From assembly GCA_003427395.1 (NCBI GenBank), contig BFEA01000007.1, forward strand, positions 7,081,922 through 7,125,209: a stretch of 43,288 nt of DNA. Reading direction: 5' to 3'. The translations under genes were made by a program, and so were the position numbers. The notes beneath the pieces were generated by a model, which searched no databases, was not told the DNA's origin, and saw only the letters and a program-made list of their open reading frames with translations. Shown here piece after piece: positions 21,556 through 31,900 of the stretch. Every line of letters begins with the position of its first letter. The first letter of the stretch is position 1. The stretch comes from Chara braunii (taxonomy: Eukaryota > Streptophyta > Charophyceae > Charales > Characeae).

Positions 21556-21903
21556 GGGAGCAGTGCAAGGGACGGAAGGGACAGACATTAGGGCTCTGCT
21601 CGTCGTGGGAGTGATAGGGGCTCTGGGAGTGTAAGGAGGGGAAAAAGTGTTGGGCGCGTCGTAGCGCGCTTCGAACTTCTTCTGGAAATACTCCATCCTA
21701 TCTGGGGATGGAGTCCTCTCATAACACACAGCAAATCAGTGGCGAGGATAGGGTCTTGAGTGAGCACCATGGCCTCGTGGCTCATCTTCCTCCTCCTTCG
21801 AACTGTATTCACGCCTCACGCGAGCTGGTGGCTCTTCGGGCGCTTTCCCTCCTCTTCCTCCTCTTCCTCTTCCCTGTCCCCGACGTGCCTCAGGTATAGT
21901 GAA
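21556..21903 (-). pseudogene. Arg/Gly-rich coding-like fragment
   Basis: A minus-strand frame carries RRGQGRGRGGRGGKAP, then an acidic Lys/Glu stretch, a TGA near 21,737-21,739, then MEYFQKKFEARYDAPN and a Pro/Thr-rich end. RGG tracts occur in retroelement Gag tails and in host RNA-binding proteins; the fragment is too short and too broken to choose. Confidence 0.25.
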
Positions 21904-22841
21904 AGTTGAGACGGTAACTAAGAAAAGATAAGAGGCAAGAGGCGAGATGTTAAAGATTGTAACTGAGAAGATATTGTGAAGATGGGAAGGTTCACTACTA
22001 CAGAGCGAGAAGATGTGTAGTGACGAGGATAGATCAGGAAACACGAAATGAGAACTGCCAGCGGAAAAGAGAAGAGAACGGCTAAACAAGCGGTGAAGGG
22101 CTACTGCATGCTGTGAGAAGAAGAATATGAGCGCTGTGAAAGCATGGAAGACCAGTAGTTAACGCAAAACTGTTGTACAAACTTCAATACGAGTGCGCAA
22201 TGGAAAATAATGAATGTGCCGCCGGTACAAACTATCTTATACCGGCTGTCGACGAGTTTCGACCCAGCGGGGGACGCTGGGTGGGAGTTTGGTATTATGT
22301 CGGAGGGCCCGGTGTCCCGGCCCTCCTCTCTGTGCCTGACTCCTACTCAGTGCATGTTCCTCACTCAGAATACCCGCGGCTCGTCGGGTTGTTTCCGAGT
22401 CTATGCGATGCTCCTGATATACCTGAATGATATCTGACTATGGACAAACCCAGTTGGTGCATTCACTAGCAAAAGTGTGCGCCACTGAACTTTCCATTGG
22501 TCAACGCAGGCTCGACGCCCTGCTGTACAACAGAGCACTACCGGTCTGTGGCCGTGATAGCCGCCGGGTTCGCCCAGGGACGCGAAGGTAGAGGGCCGGC
22601 TGCGGTCCTTTCTACTACGCGCCGAGTGCCCTCTGCCAGGTTATGGGTTAGATATGCAGACCAGCTGTTAAAGTCGAACAGAAAAGAGGTAAAAGAAAAA
22701 GAAAGAAAAAGGCAAAAGGGGATAAGAAGAAAAAAGCCTAAAAAAAGGAAGTTAAGTGTCGGGCTTGCACACAGATCTGGGCCCTCATTTCTGTTTGAGA
22801 CGATCTAGTGACCTTTGGTCACAGCGGTGTTATGATTTCTT

Positions 22842-22893
22842 TCTATTATTATCATTATTATTATTATTATTATTATTATCGTTATTATTATTC
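22842..22893. repeat. (ATT)n microsatellite
   Basis: Trinucleotide ATT/TTA repeats with two interruptions (atc and gtt). Confidence 0.9.
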
Positions 22894-23729
22894 TAGTCAA
22901 TTTTGTTAATTGTTTTTAGAGTTTGCTTTCTCTCTTGGCCTTCCGTTGCTTCGCGGGGAGGAGCGCGAACGGTCGATTTTCGAACCCCGATTGCTGCTTG
23001 GTGGCCTAGACTGGCCCGACTTTTCGCGTATCGCTTGGTAGTCGATCTATCTGGCTGAGCATCGCGCAGCGGAAACCCAAAAGAGGGGCAACCCGTGGCC
23101 GTGTCGGTAGCGAGCCTATCACCCCCCCTTGAGGGTCATAAGCCCCCTCCTTACCATCGGACACGGATACCCAATAGCAACAGACCGATGACGAGTTTTG
23201 AAGGAAAAAGTGCGCACGTCGGCATCCCGTTATGGGACCACCGCTTCAGGGTTACAGTCACCTCGCAGTGAGATGAACCGACAAGGACCGATAGCAGAAG
23301 GTCTGCAGATGCTGTGGTCGCTGAGGTTATACCTCTCTCTATATTTATTTTGATCGGTCTTATTGTTTTTTTATTTATTTATTGATTAATTTATTTAATT
23401 AATTATGCAGCCCTAGGTTATTGATGTACCAAGTTCCAGAAGTTGCCTCGTTTAAAACGATGGGGTCGCGGCATACGACCGATCGTATAAAGAAGGGGAG
23501 GAGGGGCGACATTTGGCTATCAGGGCATGAGCAGTCTCACGCTGCCTGTTGGCGAAGCAGAGAAGGGGACTGAGCGGTAGTGTGGGTGTGTTACGACCGT
23601 CTGTGTGTAAGCACGTTAGCTGGTCTGCGAGCGTGCTCTGTCAGCCTGGGAGTGCTCACCACGGTGTGGAGTAACGGACTACACAGCTATAAGCCGAGAT
23701 GCATCCAGTCCCTCTGCAGGTGGGAGCGG

Positions 23730-23924
23730 ATGTCAAGGGACGGGCCTACAGTGACGCCCGTACTGGATTACAGCTACGGCAGGCGGGAGCTAAAGCTGAA
23801 GATAAGCGTAGAAGGGGGGAGAGAAGAAGAAATGAGGGAGGACCCAAACCTGCAAACGGCGATTACTGAGGCTAGAGACCACGCAAAAAAAAATGTCAAC
23901 GGGACGGGGTCACGGACGAGATGA
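23730..23924 (+). CDS. Small ORF (64 aa), unknown, overlaps the next by ATGA
   Basis: ATG 23,730-23,732 is preferred over earlier alternative codons; TGA ends at 23,924. The product has RRELKLKISVEGGREEE followed by a charged helix with LQTAITEARDHAKK. A beta strand, a loop and a helix with spaced Ala resembles the layout of the accessory proteins at 38-40 kb, but no motif is identical. Its stop overlaps the start of the next ORF in ATGA. Unknown function; could be chance. Confidence 0.3.
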   Translation: MSRDGPTVTPVLDYSYGRRELKLKISVEGGREEEMREDPNLQTAITEARDHAKKNVNGTGSRTR

Positions 23925-24076
23925 AAGTGACAGTCACGTACCTGGAAGAGGGGACCACCACGGACACGGTGGATCGGGAACAGCAGCACTTAGATCGCGA
24001 TTCTAAGGCAGAGAGCGACGCGAGTGACCCGAAGGCGGAGACCCAATCCCGCCACGGATTGGACCAGATCCACTGA
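23921..24076 (+). CDS. Small ORF (51 aa), starts in ATGA overlap
   Basis: ATG 23,921-23,923 shares ATGA with the preceding stop; TGA ends at 24,076. The product is acidic and Thr/Asp/Gln-rich (MKVTVTYLEEGTTTDTVD). No family is recognised. It is listed mainly because of the coupled junction. Confidence 0.25.
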   Translation: MKVTVTYLEEGTTTDTVDREQQHLDRDSKAESDASDPKAETQSRHGLDQIH

Positions 24077-24224
24077 AACCACCAGCTGGCAGGCCCAGTA
24101 GAGCGCGGGCTCGAAGCGAGCTCATGACAGCAAGTGGACTAAGACTGAGACAGGAGCGGTAGGGACGAGACAGACAGCGGGGTCGAGAAGAGAGAGTTCA
24201 GAGGTCAACACGTGCGAGCGAGGC

Positions 24225-24226
<2 letters not shown>

Positions 24227-24291
<65 letters not shown>
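24227..24291. repeat. (AG)32 microsatellite
   Basis: Uninterrupted AG dinucleotide run of about 64 bp. The Ser/Leu-rich frame on the opposite strand is an artefact of it. Confidence 0.95.
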
Positions 24292-24292
<1 letters not shown>

Positions 24293-24614
24293 GCAAGTGG
24301 TGGCGATCAAGAGACTATTCGTTGACGTCAGCCTGACTTCGGTGCGCAGTGAACAACGGCTACTGTGGTAGTCGCTTTACAATGAGCGAAGGAAGGGAGT
24401 TAAGGCGCGTGTTCTGGCCAGACAACTACTGAGGCATCGTGCGTCGAGGGCGCGAGTAAGGAGAGGACTGGGCCATCGAGAACTCGAGATTGGTAGAGGA
24501 CGACATGCGAGAGGCGGTTACAGAGGACTGCATGACCGAGAGGGAGAGAGAGAACTAGGGGCAGCGAGATCCGTACTCTCAGGTGACCTGTCTTGTGAAG
24601 AGAGACGATCATGA

Positions 24615-24926
24615 GTGGGCGTGAGTGGTAAAGGGGGTCACCTGCAAAAGGGGGAAAGGAAGTCGTGTGCGAAGATACGGGCGCAAGACTTGATTGGCGT
24701 TGCAGTCGTGGCGGCCTGTGTGGCCGGAAAGGAGGGGGTCAATGTGAACTTGAGGGTCTCGTGCAAGCTAAAGAAAGGGACACGCACGGAGTGAGTCAAG
24801 TTGAATGAACTCCAGGGGTTGCCGATAGGACTACAGCTGGCGGGTGTAAACGAGGACGTTATCGCCCTGATAGGGATCACCGTACGCTCACTGGGGATCA
24901 GATTGCATTGCCCGTCACGAAACTGA
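24615..24926 (+). pseudogene. Coding-like remnant (~104 codons, one stop), unknown
   Basis: An open frame from 24,615 to TGA 24,924-24,926 is broken only by TGA at 24,792-24,794. Read through, it has alternating hydrophobic segments typical of a folded protein (DLIGVAVVAACVAGKEGVNV; later LPIGLQLAGVNEDVIALIGI). No ATG opens it, so its 5' part is lost or frameshifted. Same strand as the neighbouring small ORFs. No family is recognised. Confidence 0.35.
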
Positions 24927-25744
24927 GAGTACGATTAGGCATAGCCGACGCGCACGCATAGGAGACCCGTGATGTGCGCAACTTCAACAGTTGACGTCAT
25001 CACGGGAGCTGGTGAAGCGAACGACGTTGACGTCATCGTGTTGGAATGATTGCAGGCAAGTGATGTGCACTCGTCAAGGGACTGCCTCTGGTTCAGTGAC
25101 TTGACCTGCTAGTCTAAACCTAGTGACGAGGCACTTTTGGTCATGTTCGAGGAGGAAGGAGAGAACATTGATAGACACTTTTATCGTTACTATTACTGAC
25201 GCCAATTAGTCTTGGGCAAACTAAAATTCGCAGTGATTAAGAGCCGGATAGGGTGAAGGACTTGCGTGACTACGCACTTCCTTTTTATTGCAGTTTGAGC
25301 AGGATCAACTTGGTAATGTGTTAGGCTTCGGGCACACGCGACATGTCGCATGATTCTTTTGTTGTTTTTGTTGAAGTCCTCTGACCTCTACTTGAACTGC
25401 GAGCAAAGCTTTGTCTTGTGACTGTGACCTTGGTGGATGATGGTCATATGGACGGGAGGGCTACTCGCAAAAGATGTTGATTCCATGTAATCCCCCCCCC
25501 TCGTTTTGGGAAGCCCGGATATCTTCCTATTTCGGATCCCTGGCTCACGCTCAGCTAGAGGATTTTCGCTGGTCAGATCAGTCTGATTGTTAAGTTCTCT
25601 ACCGCCCCTTTTGTCCTCGGGCGAGTCTTGCTTGTTGAACCCTGAGTCAGTAGGCCGTGTGAGTACTAGTGCCATAGTCATCCTGCAGGTGCACAAATAG
25701 TGAGCTTAAAAAACAAAAGAAAAATCGATAAAAGCTATGAACTA

Positions 25745-26044
25745 ATGCTTGTGAAGAAACGAAGAGTTGTGTTTTTCTTGGTCGATGGACAACTAATAGG
25801 CTCAAGAGCAGTTTGGGGAGAGAAAGGTCGAGAGCAATGCATGATGTACTCTGCCTATGGAGAAATATATGTTGATCAGGGTTATCGTGAAAGACACAGC
25901 CTACGCTTACGAAAGGGGCATGATTTCGAATACCTATTGGTATCTCTGAGTAGGTGGTTGATGGAAAAGAGACGACGTACCCTTAAGAAGATCGCATACC
26001 TGCTTACGAAATTTCTAATTGACGGGGACTGGTCTCTTGAGTGA
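25745..26044 (+). CDS. Hypothetical ORF (99 aa)
   Basis: ATG at 25,745, stop ending at 26,044. The product is basic, with a hydrophobic start (VVFFLVDGQLIGSRAVWGEK), aromatic residues in the middle (MMYSAYGEIYVDQGYRERHS) and a Leu/Arg/Lys-rich helical end. There is no signal peptide or known motif. It is the longest unbroken ORF of the plus-strand cluster between 23.7 and 28.3 kb. Composition is convincing for a real or recently active gene, but I cannot name it. Confidence 0.4.
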   Translation: MLVKKRRVVFFLVDGQLIGSRAVWGEKGREQCMMYSAYGEIYVDQGYRERHSLRLRKGHDFEYLLVSLSRWLMEKRRRTLKKIAYLLTKFLIDGDWSLE

Positions 26045-26467
26045 TTGAAACTTAATCGAACAAGTGAACCTCATAAGTCGTGTTTCTGCTTAATGAAGTC
26101 TTAGGTGCAGAAAGTGCGATTTGTCTTATTACACGAAGCAAATGAGGGGCTGGGGTATGGGGTTTTGATTTCCTTCTGCGAGTATTAAGTTTCTACGAAG
26201 AGCTCATGCGGTTCTAACTTAATTGCAAACGTTTGACAGTCTTTTGTCTTTGCACCCAAGTGCAGCAACGAGGTCGATGTTACTCATCTTGAGATGTGGA
26301 TTCAGTAATATTCGTCCCTTGCTGCGCTCAACCCAGATGCAAACGGATAATGTGAGTTTTGAATGACACCCCCTCAATCCGAGACAGAACAAGATCCTCC
26401 CTATTTACTCTTAATTAATTTTTTATGTGTTTATTTATTTGTTTACCAACTTAATGCCTTACCCTGA

Positions 26468-26704
26468 TTCAAGCAAGCAAGTACTAATCCGAGCTCCGAC
26501 TTTAAATTTGACGGGAGCCCCGTGTCCTCTTATGAGGAAGTGCTCGGTATGTTGGGTTACGGGATAGAAGGCAAAAAGGGGAGGTGTGATCCTATCCGAA
26601 GTGAAGTTTTAATAAAAGCCAGTACAGAGTACCGCTCTTCGCATGACAGTATACTTGACCTTGCTCGAGGAGCTGACTCTGACTGCTTTCTGTGTCTCAC
26701 TTAG
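26468..26704 (+). pseudogene. Coding-like fragment (~78 codons), unknown
   Basis: The open frame starts after TGA 26,465-26,467 and ends with TAG 26,702-26,704, without an early ATG. It contains SSDFKFDGSPVSSYEEVLGM, which loosely resembles the FxGxNVxxFLxxWE-type start of a Gag capsid domain, then a mixed charged region. A broken gag start is one reading; an accessory ORF is another. Confidence 0.3.
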
Positions 26705-27558
26705 TATAGCCAAGTGAGCAGTTTTCCCCTTGACCAATTGATTAGTGACGAATTTAGAGCCATGCTTGATCGTGGTCTACATGGGCGCTCGATGGTCATT
26801 TGATTTGCGTCCTGCTGGGGCTTGAACCAGTCCTCATCGCAAAAGGGACTATCCATCACTTCGGTCGAGCACCAAGCCAAACACAAATTTAACAGATCTG
26901 CGGATTATGCCTTTGTGCTTGCTACCAGTGGAAAACCCGGAGCCGAGGACTGACTAAATCCAGTGACCACCTTTTCACGATGCAGTCATCGGATTAGCTT
27001 GGGACACTGTTACGCTGTTCGCAATCAGCCAAATCTGAAAAAGCATAAAACAGAGGCAAGTTGAAACCTGTAACCTCAGTCGGGTCTGAAAATGGCGTGA
27101 AATTGTTAGCAGACCTTACGGGAATATAGCTCCTGAAAACAGTAAAACGCAGGAGCCGCGACTGCCAGCTCAAAGGCCTGGATGTCTGGCATGCCTACAA
27201 GTACCATCTGAAGAGGAGACACCCGGGCAATTGAGGTAACTTGGGAGAAACGGTCAGAGACACTTGGCACGGTCTGGTACTAAGGAGGTTAAAGAATCTT
27301 TACAAATAATAACTGAACACACAGGCGCATCAGCGGACTTCGGCAGTGAATCTGCCAGCATTCAATCAATTCTGTCAATTCTCAAATGACATTCCCTTTG
27401 TTCATGCTACCTAAGGATTTTCTAGCCAGAAGTAACCAGTGTTTATCTGCTACCATTTGACACAGAATTTAGTATCGGTCAGACGATGTCCATGTCAGGG
27501 GACATGAATTGGCCTTCAACATTCACTCTGAACCCTGAGTGCAGTCTCGCCTTTTCTG

Positions 27559-27828
27559 ATGCGATGTTTTGAGATGGGGGGTGAGAACGTGCTGAGGGTG
27601 ACTTGCACTCTGCACCACGATGTGACTGAAGGATGGGACGAAAGTGTGGCCCGAGACCACCATCACTACTTAAAATTTATGATGGAACAGGTTTTAGTGT
27701 TAGTGAAGGACCAGGAATTTGTTGAGTACACCTTCTACATCCATGGATCAGATGGGGAATTACACAACACCCTCTCAATCACAAGACTAGTTGAGCAAGC
27801 AAAGAGAGTAGTTGTTGGTGATCCCTAA
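27559..27828 (+). CDS. Small ORF (89 aa), possible relative of the accessory paralogues
   Basis: ATG 27,559, stop ending at 27,828. It has an N-terminal strand (VLRVTCTLHHDVTEGWDES), a His cluster, FVEYTFYIHGSDGELHNT and a helix RLVEQAKRVVVGD. The last part resembles the RCWERAREVVEDE helix of the ORF at 39,292-39,795 (R..E.A...VV.D), and VEYTFYIHG lines up with its CDVRIYLP strand. The similarity is short and needs a profile search. The next plus-strand ORF starts 34 nt downstream. Unbroken, so better preserved than its neighbours. Confidence 0.45.
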   Translation: MRCFEMGGENVLRVTCTLHHDVTEGWDESVARDHHHYLKFMMEQVLVLVKDQEFVEYTFYIHGSDGELHNTLSITRLVEQAKRVVVGDP

Positions 27829-27862
27829 GAGAACTTAGTCATCAATCCGAAGAAAGACGAAC

Positions 27863-28312
27863 ATGCATCAGACAGAAACAGATTAGAGGGGACAAACTAG
27901 AAACAGAGACAAGTCACAACTGTACACACGGTACATCATCAGAACACGAGGAGCAATCGAACCATCCAATAAACCTGAGAAAGTCAGAGAGACTGCAGTT
28001 TTTACACTCATGAGTATAGTTCAGACATTTTGAGTCAGTGGATCAGTTCTAACCAACCTTAATCAGATCTCATGCAAGAACGTTTTCAATTATCAGTATG
28101 CAAGTGCAATCGGTTTCAGACAGGGAGATTTGCCAATCTTCGCTGTTCACACCAGTTTTGCAGGCGGTACCATCTATGATCTGAGACTCTACGTTGGATG
28201 GAAGTGTTCAGAGCTAGCAGGGTTCAAGTGGCTCTACATCCAGAAGCCACAAACTCATAGAGTACGGGGACATGGTTCGAGGCACAGGAAACGCACAACA
28301 AAATGGGACTGA
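27863..28312 (+). pseudogene. Broken small gene (150 codons, two stops)
   Basis: A single frame from ATG 27,863-27,865 to TGA 28,310-28,312, interrupted by TAG 27,884-27,886 and TGA 28,031-28,033. The second half reads as a folded protein (FRQGDLPIFAVHTSFAGG, then TIYDLRLYVGWKCSE) and ends in a basic tail. YDLRLYVG resembles the YDVGIYVP and CDVRIYLP strands of the accessory paralogues at 38-40 kb. It sits just behind the 27,559-27,828 ORF, same strand, suggesting a second, older, plus-strand accessory cluster. Unknown function. Confidence 0.4.
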
Positions 28313-28539
28313 GAGTGTGACCCAGAGGGATGAGTGAGGACTCGAGATTAGTGTTGGTCATGCTCTCTTATATACGTACTCTCTGAGACTATTATGGGTT
28401 CTCATTTTCCCCTCATTTGACCTTGTCATTACTTGAGTCGGTCAGTCTTGTTTCTTGCATTGCTCTCACTAATGATTGTTTTCCCTGATGATTCTGTCAT
28501 GGTTCTCAAAATTGGCAAACTGGCAAAATTGATGCATGC

Positions 28540-29050
28540 GTACCTTGGGAAGCCCACTTCGCGGTCGTACCTCTTTGCGGACGTACCTCTTGGAAAGCCC
28601 GCTTCCCAACCGTACCTCTTCACAAACGTACCTCTTAGAAAGCCCACTTCGCGGTCGTACCTCTTCGCGGANNNNNNNNNNNNNNNNNNNNNNNNNNNNN
28701 NNNNNNNNNNNNNNNNNNNNNNNNNNNNNNNNNNNNNNNNNNNNNNNNNNNNNNNNNNNNNNNNNNNNNNNNNNNNNNNNNNNNNNNNNNNNNNNNNNNN
28801 NNNNNNNNNNNNNNNNNNNNNNNNNNNNNNNCCTCTTGGAAAGCCCGCTTCCCAACCGTACCTCTTCACAAACGTACCTCTTAGAAAGCCCACTTCGCGG
28901 TCGTACCTCTTCGCGGACGTACCTCTAGGAAAGCCCGCTTCCCAACCGTACCTCTTCACAAANGTACCTCTTAGAAAGCCCACTTCGAGGTCGTACCTCT
29001 TCGCGGACGTACCTCTTGCAAAGCCTGCTCCGTGGTCGTACCTCTTAGCT
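28540..29050. repeat. Tandem array: 90-bp dimer of two 45-bp subunits
   Basis: The 45-bp subunit begins cctcttggaaagcccgcttc or cctcttagaaagcccacttc, each followed by a 16-bp cctcttcrcrracgta piece. The two types alternate to give a 90-bp higher-order repeat. The gap of Ns (28,672-28,831) lies inside it, so copy number is unknown. Because 45 and 90 are multiples of three, long open frames exist on both strands; I do not call them genes. Confidence 0.9.
28672..28831. other. Assembly gap (160 N)
   Basis: A continuous run of N within the 90-bp tandem array; its true length is probably unknown. Confidence 0.99.
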
Positions 29051-29099
29051 GGCCTGGATCAAGAATGTCCGGACGTCTCACTTCGGGCACACAATCTCG

Positions 29100-29345
29100 G
29101 AGAGTGCCCTTTCGTAAGTATCCCTGTGGATGGTGCCCTTTCGGAAAGTGCCCCTTTGGTGAAGTGTCCCTCCCGTGAAGTGCCCTCTCCGGTAAAGTGC
29201 CCGTCCGGCGAAGTGTCCTCCCGGTACAAAGTGTCCTTGGACAAAGTGCCCCTCGGTAAAGTGTTTCTTTAGTGAAGTACCTTTCCGGTAGAACGCCCCT
29301 TTTGGTAGGAAGCCCTCCCGGTGAAGTGTCCCTGTAGGTAGAGCT
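29100..29345. repeat. Degenerate ~18-bp minisatellite
   Basis: Repeated gaagtgccctctccggta-like units with variable middle bases, adjoining the 90-bp array on its right. Confidence 0.75.
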
Positions 29346-29559
29346 CAGTCCGGTCCGGGCTCAAAGGTGCCGCCTTGCGTGGCGTTCATCACGTCTGCCC
29401 GCGCGCTGCAGCGCGCAGTCCCTTTCCCGTTGACTTCAACCAAGCACGCGGCAAGTGGCGAAGTACTCAACCCTCGCCGTCAACCTGACCAGCCGCCCGC
29501 GGTGTTCGTGCCGCTATCTCCTTGACATCCCGTCTCGCTGCGCGTAGGAGCGAGACTCT

Positions 29560-29760
29560 CTCAGCGGATGGCTCCCGCGTGTGCAATCGTGCGGGATACA
29601 CCCGGCGGATGGTTCCCCCGTATGCGCATTCGTGTGCGACTCCCCCGCGGGTGGTTCCCCGTGTGCGCAATCGTGTGGAACTCCTCTGGCGGAAAGTTTC
29701 CCCGTGTGCACGAACGTGCGGAACTTTCCCGGCAGAAGGTTTCCGACTCGTCCGCGAAGG
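29560..29760. repeat. ~42-bp tandem repeat, about 4.5 copies
   Basis: Units start gcggatggttcccc at 29,564, 29,605, 29,647, 29,689 and 29,732 and contain gtgtgcgcaatcgtgtgg. The long open frames through this region are a by-product of the 3n period and high GC. Confidence 0.75.
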
Positions 29761-30085
29761 TGCTTGACGGCTCCGGGCTTGCCCCTGAAGGTGCGTGGTG
29801 GTGCGCAAACCTTCCCGCGACAACCCTCCATGCGCGCGAAGATGCGCGAGTGAGTGCTAGCGTGCGCAGGAGCGCGCCCTTAGTGCGCGAGTATACGCGA
29901 ACGCGCGTGGGAGTGTGCGGGTGGTGCGTGGGTGCGTGCGCTGTCGCACGCTGTGTCCTCTCTTCCTATCCCGTAGGTGCGCCGATGCTCGCGCGACGTC
30001 GCCCGCTTCCCCGTCCGTCCGTGAAGATGCGCGAAGTCGTCCGTTCCTGTTACCTCACAGGAGGTCCCCGCTCTTTCGACAGGCA

Positions 30086-30296
30086 GCAACGCGGGCATTC
30101 TCTATTGTTTGCCAAGCAGCGCGGGTTGTTCCCGCTAGTCTGTCGAGCAGTGCGGGATGTTCCCGCTCGTCCGTCAAGCAGCGTAGGATGGCCCGCTCGT
30201 CCTAGATGTCGCGCAAGGTGGTTCCGTTCGTGTCCGCTGTCGCGCGGAGTGACCCGCTCGTGCCCGCCGTCGCGCAGCGTGATCCACACCAATCAC
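30086..30296. repeat. ~30-bp GC-rich tandem repeat, about 6-7 copies
   Basis: Units such as cagcgcgggttgttcccgct followed by a gtcygtc-like piece. Many units contain the short dyad cggg/cccg. Confidence 0.7.
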
Positions 30297-31436
30297 GCAG
30301 TCGCGCGAGGGTGCGCTTGTATGCGCGCCCTATGACGTGGTTCTCTCCGCCAATCCGTGGATGTGGGGAGAGCGCGATGGAGCTCCCGTGCGCGCTATTG
30401 CTGCCCGTTCGAACCCGACTTCCGCGCGAAAGTGCCGACGCGCTCGCGCGTGCTTGTACACACCGTAGAGTTCCCCTTAGCCCGATCTGCTACCACGCGA
30501 GTTTGTGAGATGTTCCCCTGTGCTCCCTCGGTCGGATCCTGCAGTTGCGCTAGCTTGCGTGATGTCCCTTCGTGCAAGATTCGTAGTACTCAGTCACGCA
30601 TGGGAACGCGCGTAAGGCTGTGCGCCCGATCAGAGCAGCGCGCAAGAGCGCTCGCGTAGGTGTTTGTGATCCGAGCGTACGAGGTGTCTCGTGCCCGTGC
30701 TTGTTGATGCCCCCGTTCATCCGTCCCTGGCTCGTGTGTACCTGATCCGCGCGTGCCCGGTCAGTGTGCGCATCATTGTGTGCCTGATGGAAGTCCCGTG
30801 CACATGTCTCGTACATGGTCCTTGGATCTTACATGCGAGATGTCTCCCGTTCGTGCGCCTGCCCAGTCTCGTGCATGAGGGAAGTCTCCTCTGTCGTGCG
30901 TGTCCTGGTTCGAGCGTGCGAGAGGTCGCCTCTCCCGTGTGCCTCCTGTCCCGCATGCTCTCGTTCGTGCACGTGTGAAGTGTCTTCGTCTGGAGCCCTG
31001 TTCAGCGTTTAAAGTTCGCAGGGCTCCTTCCCCCCGGTCCCGTCGCTCTTTGGGCCTGCACCTATGTTGCAGCGCCCCGGTACCGGACCTGTGCCCGGGC
31101 CTAATTGGGCCCCCGAAAGGTTTTTGTCGAGGGGGCCCTTTTTGTCGGGAACCGGGCCTTTTGCAGCGCCCGGTACAGGATCTATTTTCGAACCTGTCTC
31201 GGGCCTATCTCGACCTTGGTGGTCCCCACTCATAAGTGGTACCAGCCCCCCTTGTAAAGGTCACGCAGGCCCGCCCAAAACTCTAGGCCGAGAGGCCCAT
31301 CTCCGAGCCCTAGGCCCGCACCCTTCTCCTCTTAGTGTCGAGGCCCTCGCCTAGGCCCGATCCCACCGCTTATTCACGCAGGGTGTCCTTGAGAATTTGG
31401 TTACTCGAGGCAACTTCGGACACTGTCACCGCTTAA
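30297..31436. other. GC-rich sequence with weak repeats, no gene seen
   Basis: To about 31,010 it contains irregular cgtgcgagatgtctcccgttcgtgc-like motifs. 31,020-31,360 is rich in ggcccggtacc-type motifs. A G-rich tract on the minus strand at about 31,026-31,040 is a second, weaker candidate polypurine tract. Part of this may belong to the LTR of the element on the right. Confidence 0.4.
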
Positions 31437-31810
31437 AACNTCTGTAGCCTCACGANAAACGCNNGGCGCCTCCGTCCCCTCGAGTATTTCGCCGACCTTT
31501 AGTATCATCCCGACCTCTCACGGTCATGCCCTCTTGTCCAACCCCCTCNGTATTTATCCGTTGTGGTAGCCTCTTTGTGTCCGTCGGCAGCTCACGTCTT
31601 AGGCTCTCTCCGCAATGATACCGTTGTTCAATGCTCGACCCGTNCNCGAATTGAACGTTGTAGCCCGACCACTCATTCCGTCAACCTNTCGCGACATTTT
31701 NCCCATAGCCGGTGANCCCCTGCCAAGTAGAAACCAACGAATGNGAACCTCGTAGCGCGCCNTTGTAAGAGAAGTAAAGGGNGGCGTTGGGATGGAGCCG
31801 NCCGACANCA
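31437..31810 (-). mobile_element. Probable start of the 3' LTR
   Basis: On the minus strand, TGNTGTCGG follows the G-run, suitable for an LTR start at 31,810. The left end is not identified and no matching 5' LTR is in the window, so this rests on position alone. Confidence 0.3.
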
Positions 31811-31826
31811 GCCCCCCCCCCATTCT
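31811..31826 (-). promoter_or_regulatory. Candidate polypurine tract
   Basis: On the minus strand AGAATG followed by ten G, then C and TG. It lies 75 nt past the pol stop, as expected for the plus-strand primer site of a Ty3/gypsy element. The single C before TG is atypical. Confidence 0.4.
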
Positions 31827-31900
31827 CGANGTCCCCGACGAGCGATCTGGGTATATCTNGGAAAAAGGGAGGAGAAAAGTTGACGCCTAATCTCTACCCA

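Larger units (their letters stand above)
21347..23579. other. Unassigned region right of LTR C
   Basis: Apart from a possible coding fragment (21,556-21,903) and an ATT microsatellite (22,842-22,893), I see no convincing frame. 23,345-23,406 is T/A-rich. The sequence differs in character from LTRs A and B. Confidence 0.4.

Noticed and set aside
22173-22437. Two overlapping plus-strand ORFs of 75-85 codons
   Set aside because: Neither frame is clearly protein-like and both lack a recognisable motif or neighbouring coding signal.
24122-24310. Minus-strand Ser/Leu-rich ORF
   Set aside because: Translation of the AG microsatellite.
28433-29272. 279-codon plus-strand ORF and 128-184-codon minus ORFs across the 90-bp array
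   Set aside because: Repeat period is a multiple of three and both strands are open; the frames also run through the N gap. No non-repeat domain.
29568-30335. 255-codon plus-strand ORF
   Set aside because: Runs through GC-rich tandem repeats where stops are rare in all frames; product is Arg/Val/Pro-biased without domain structure.
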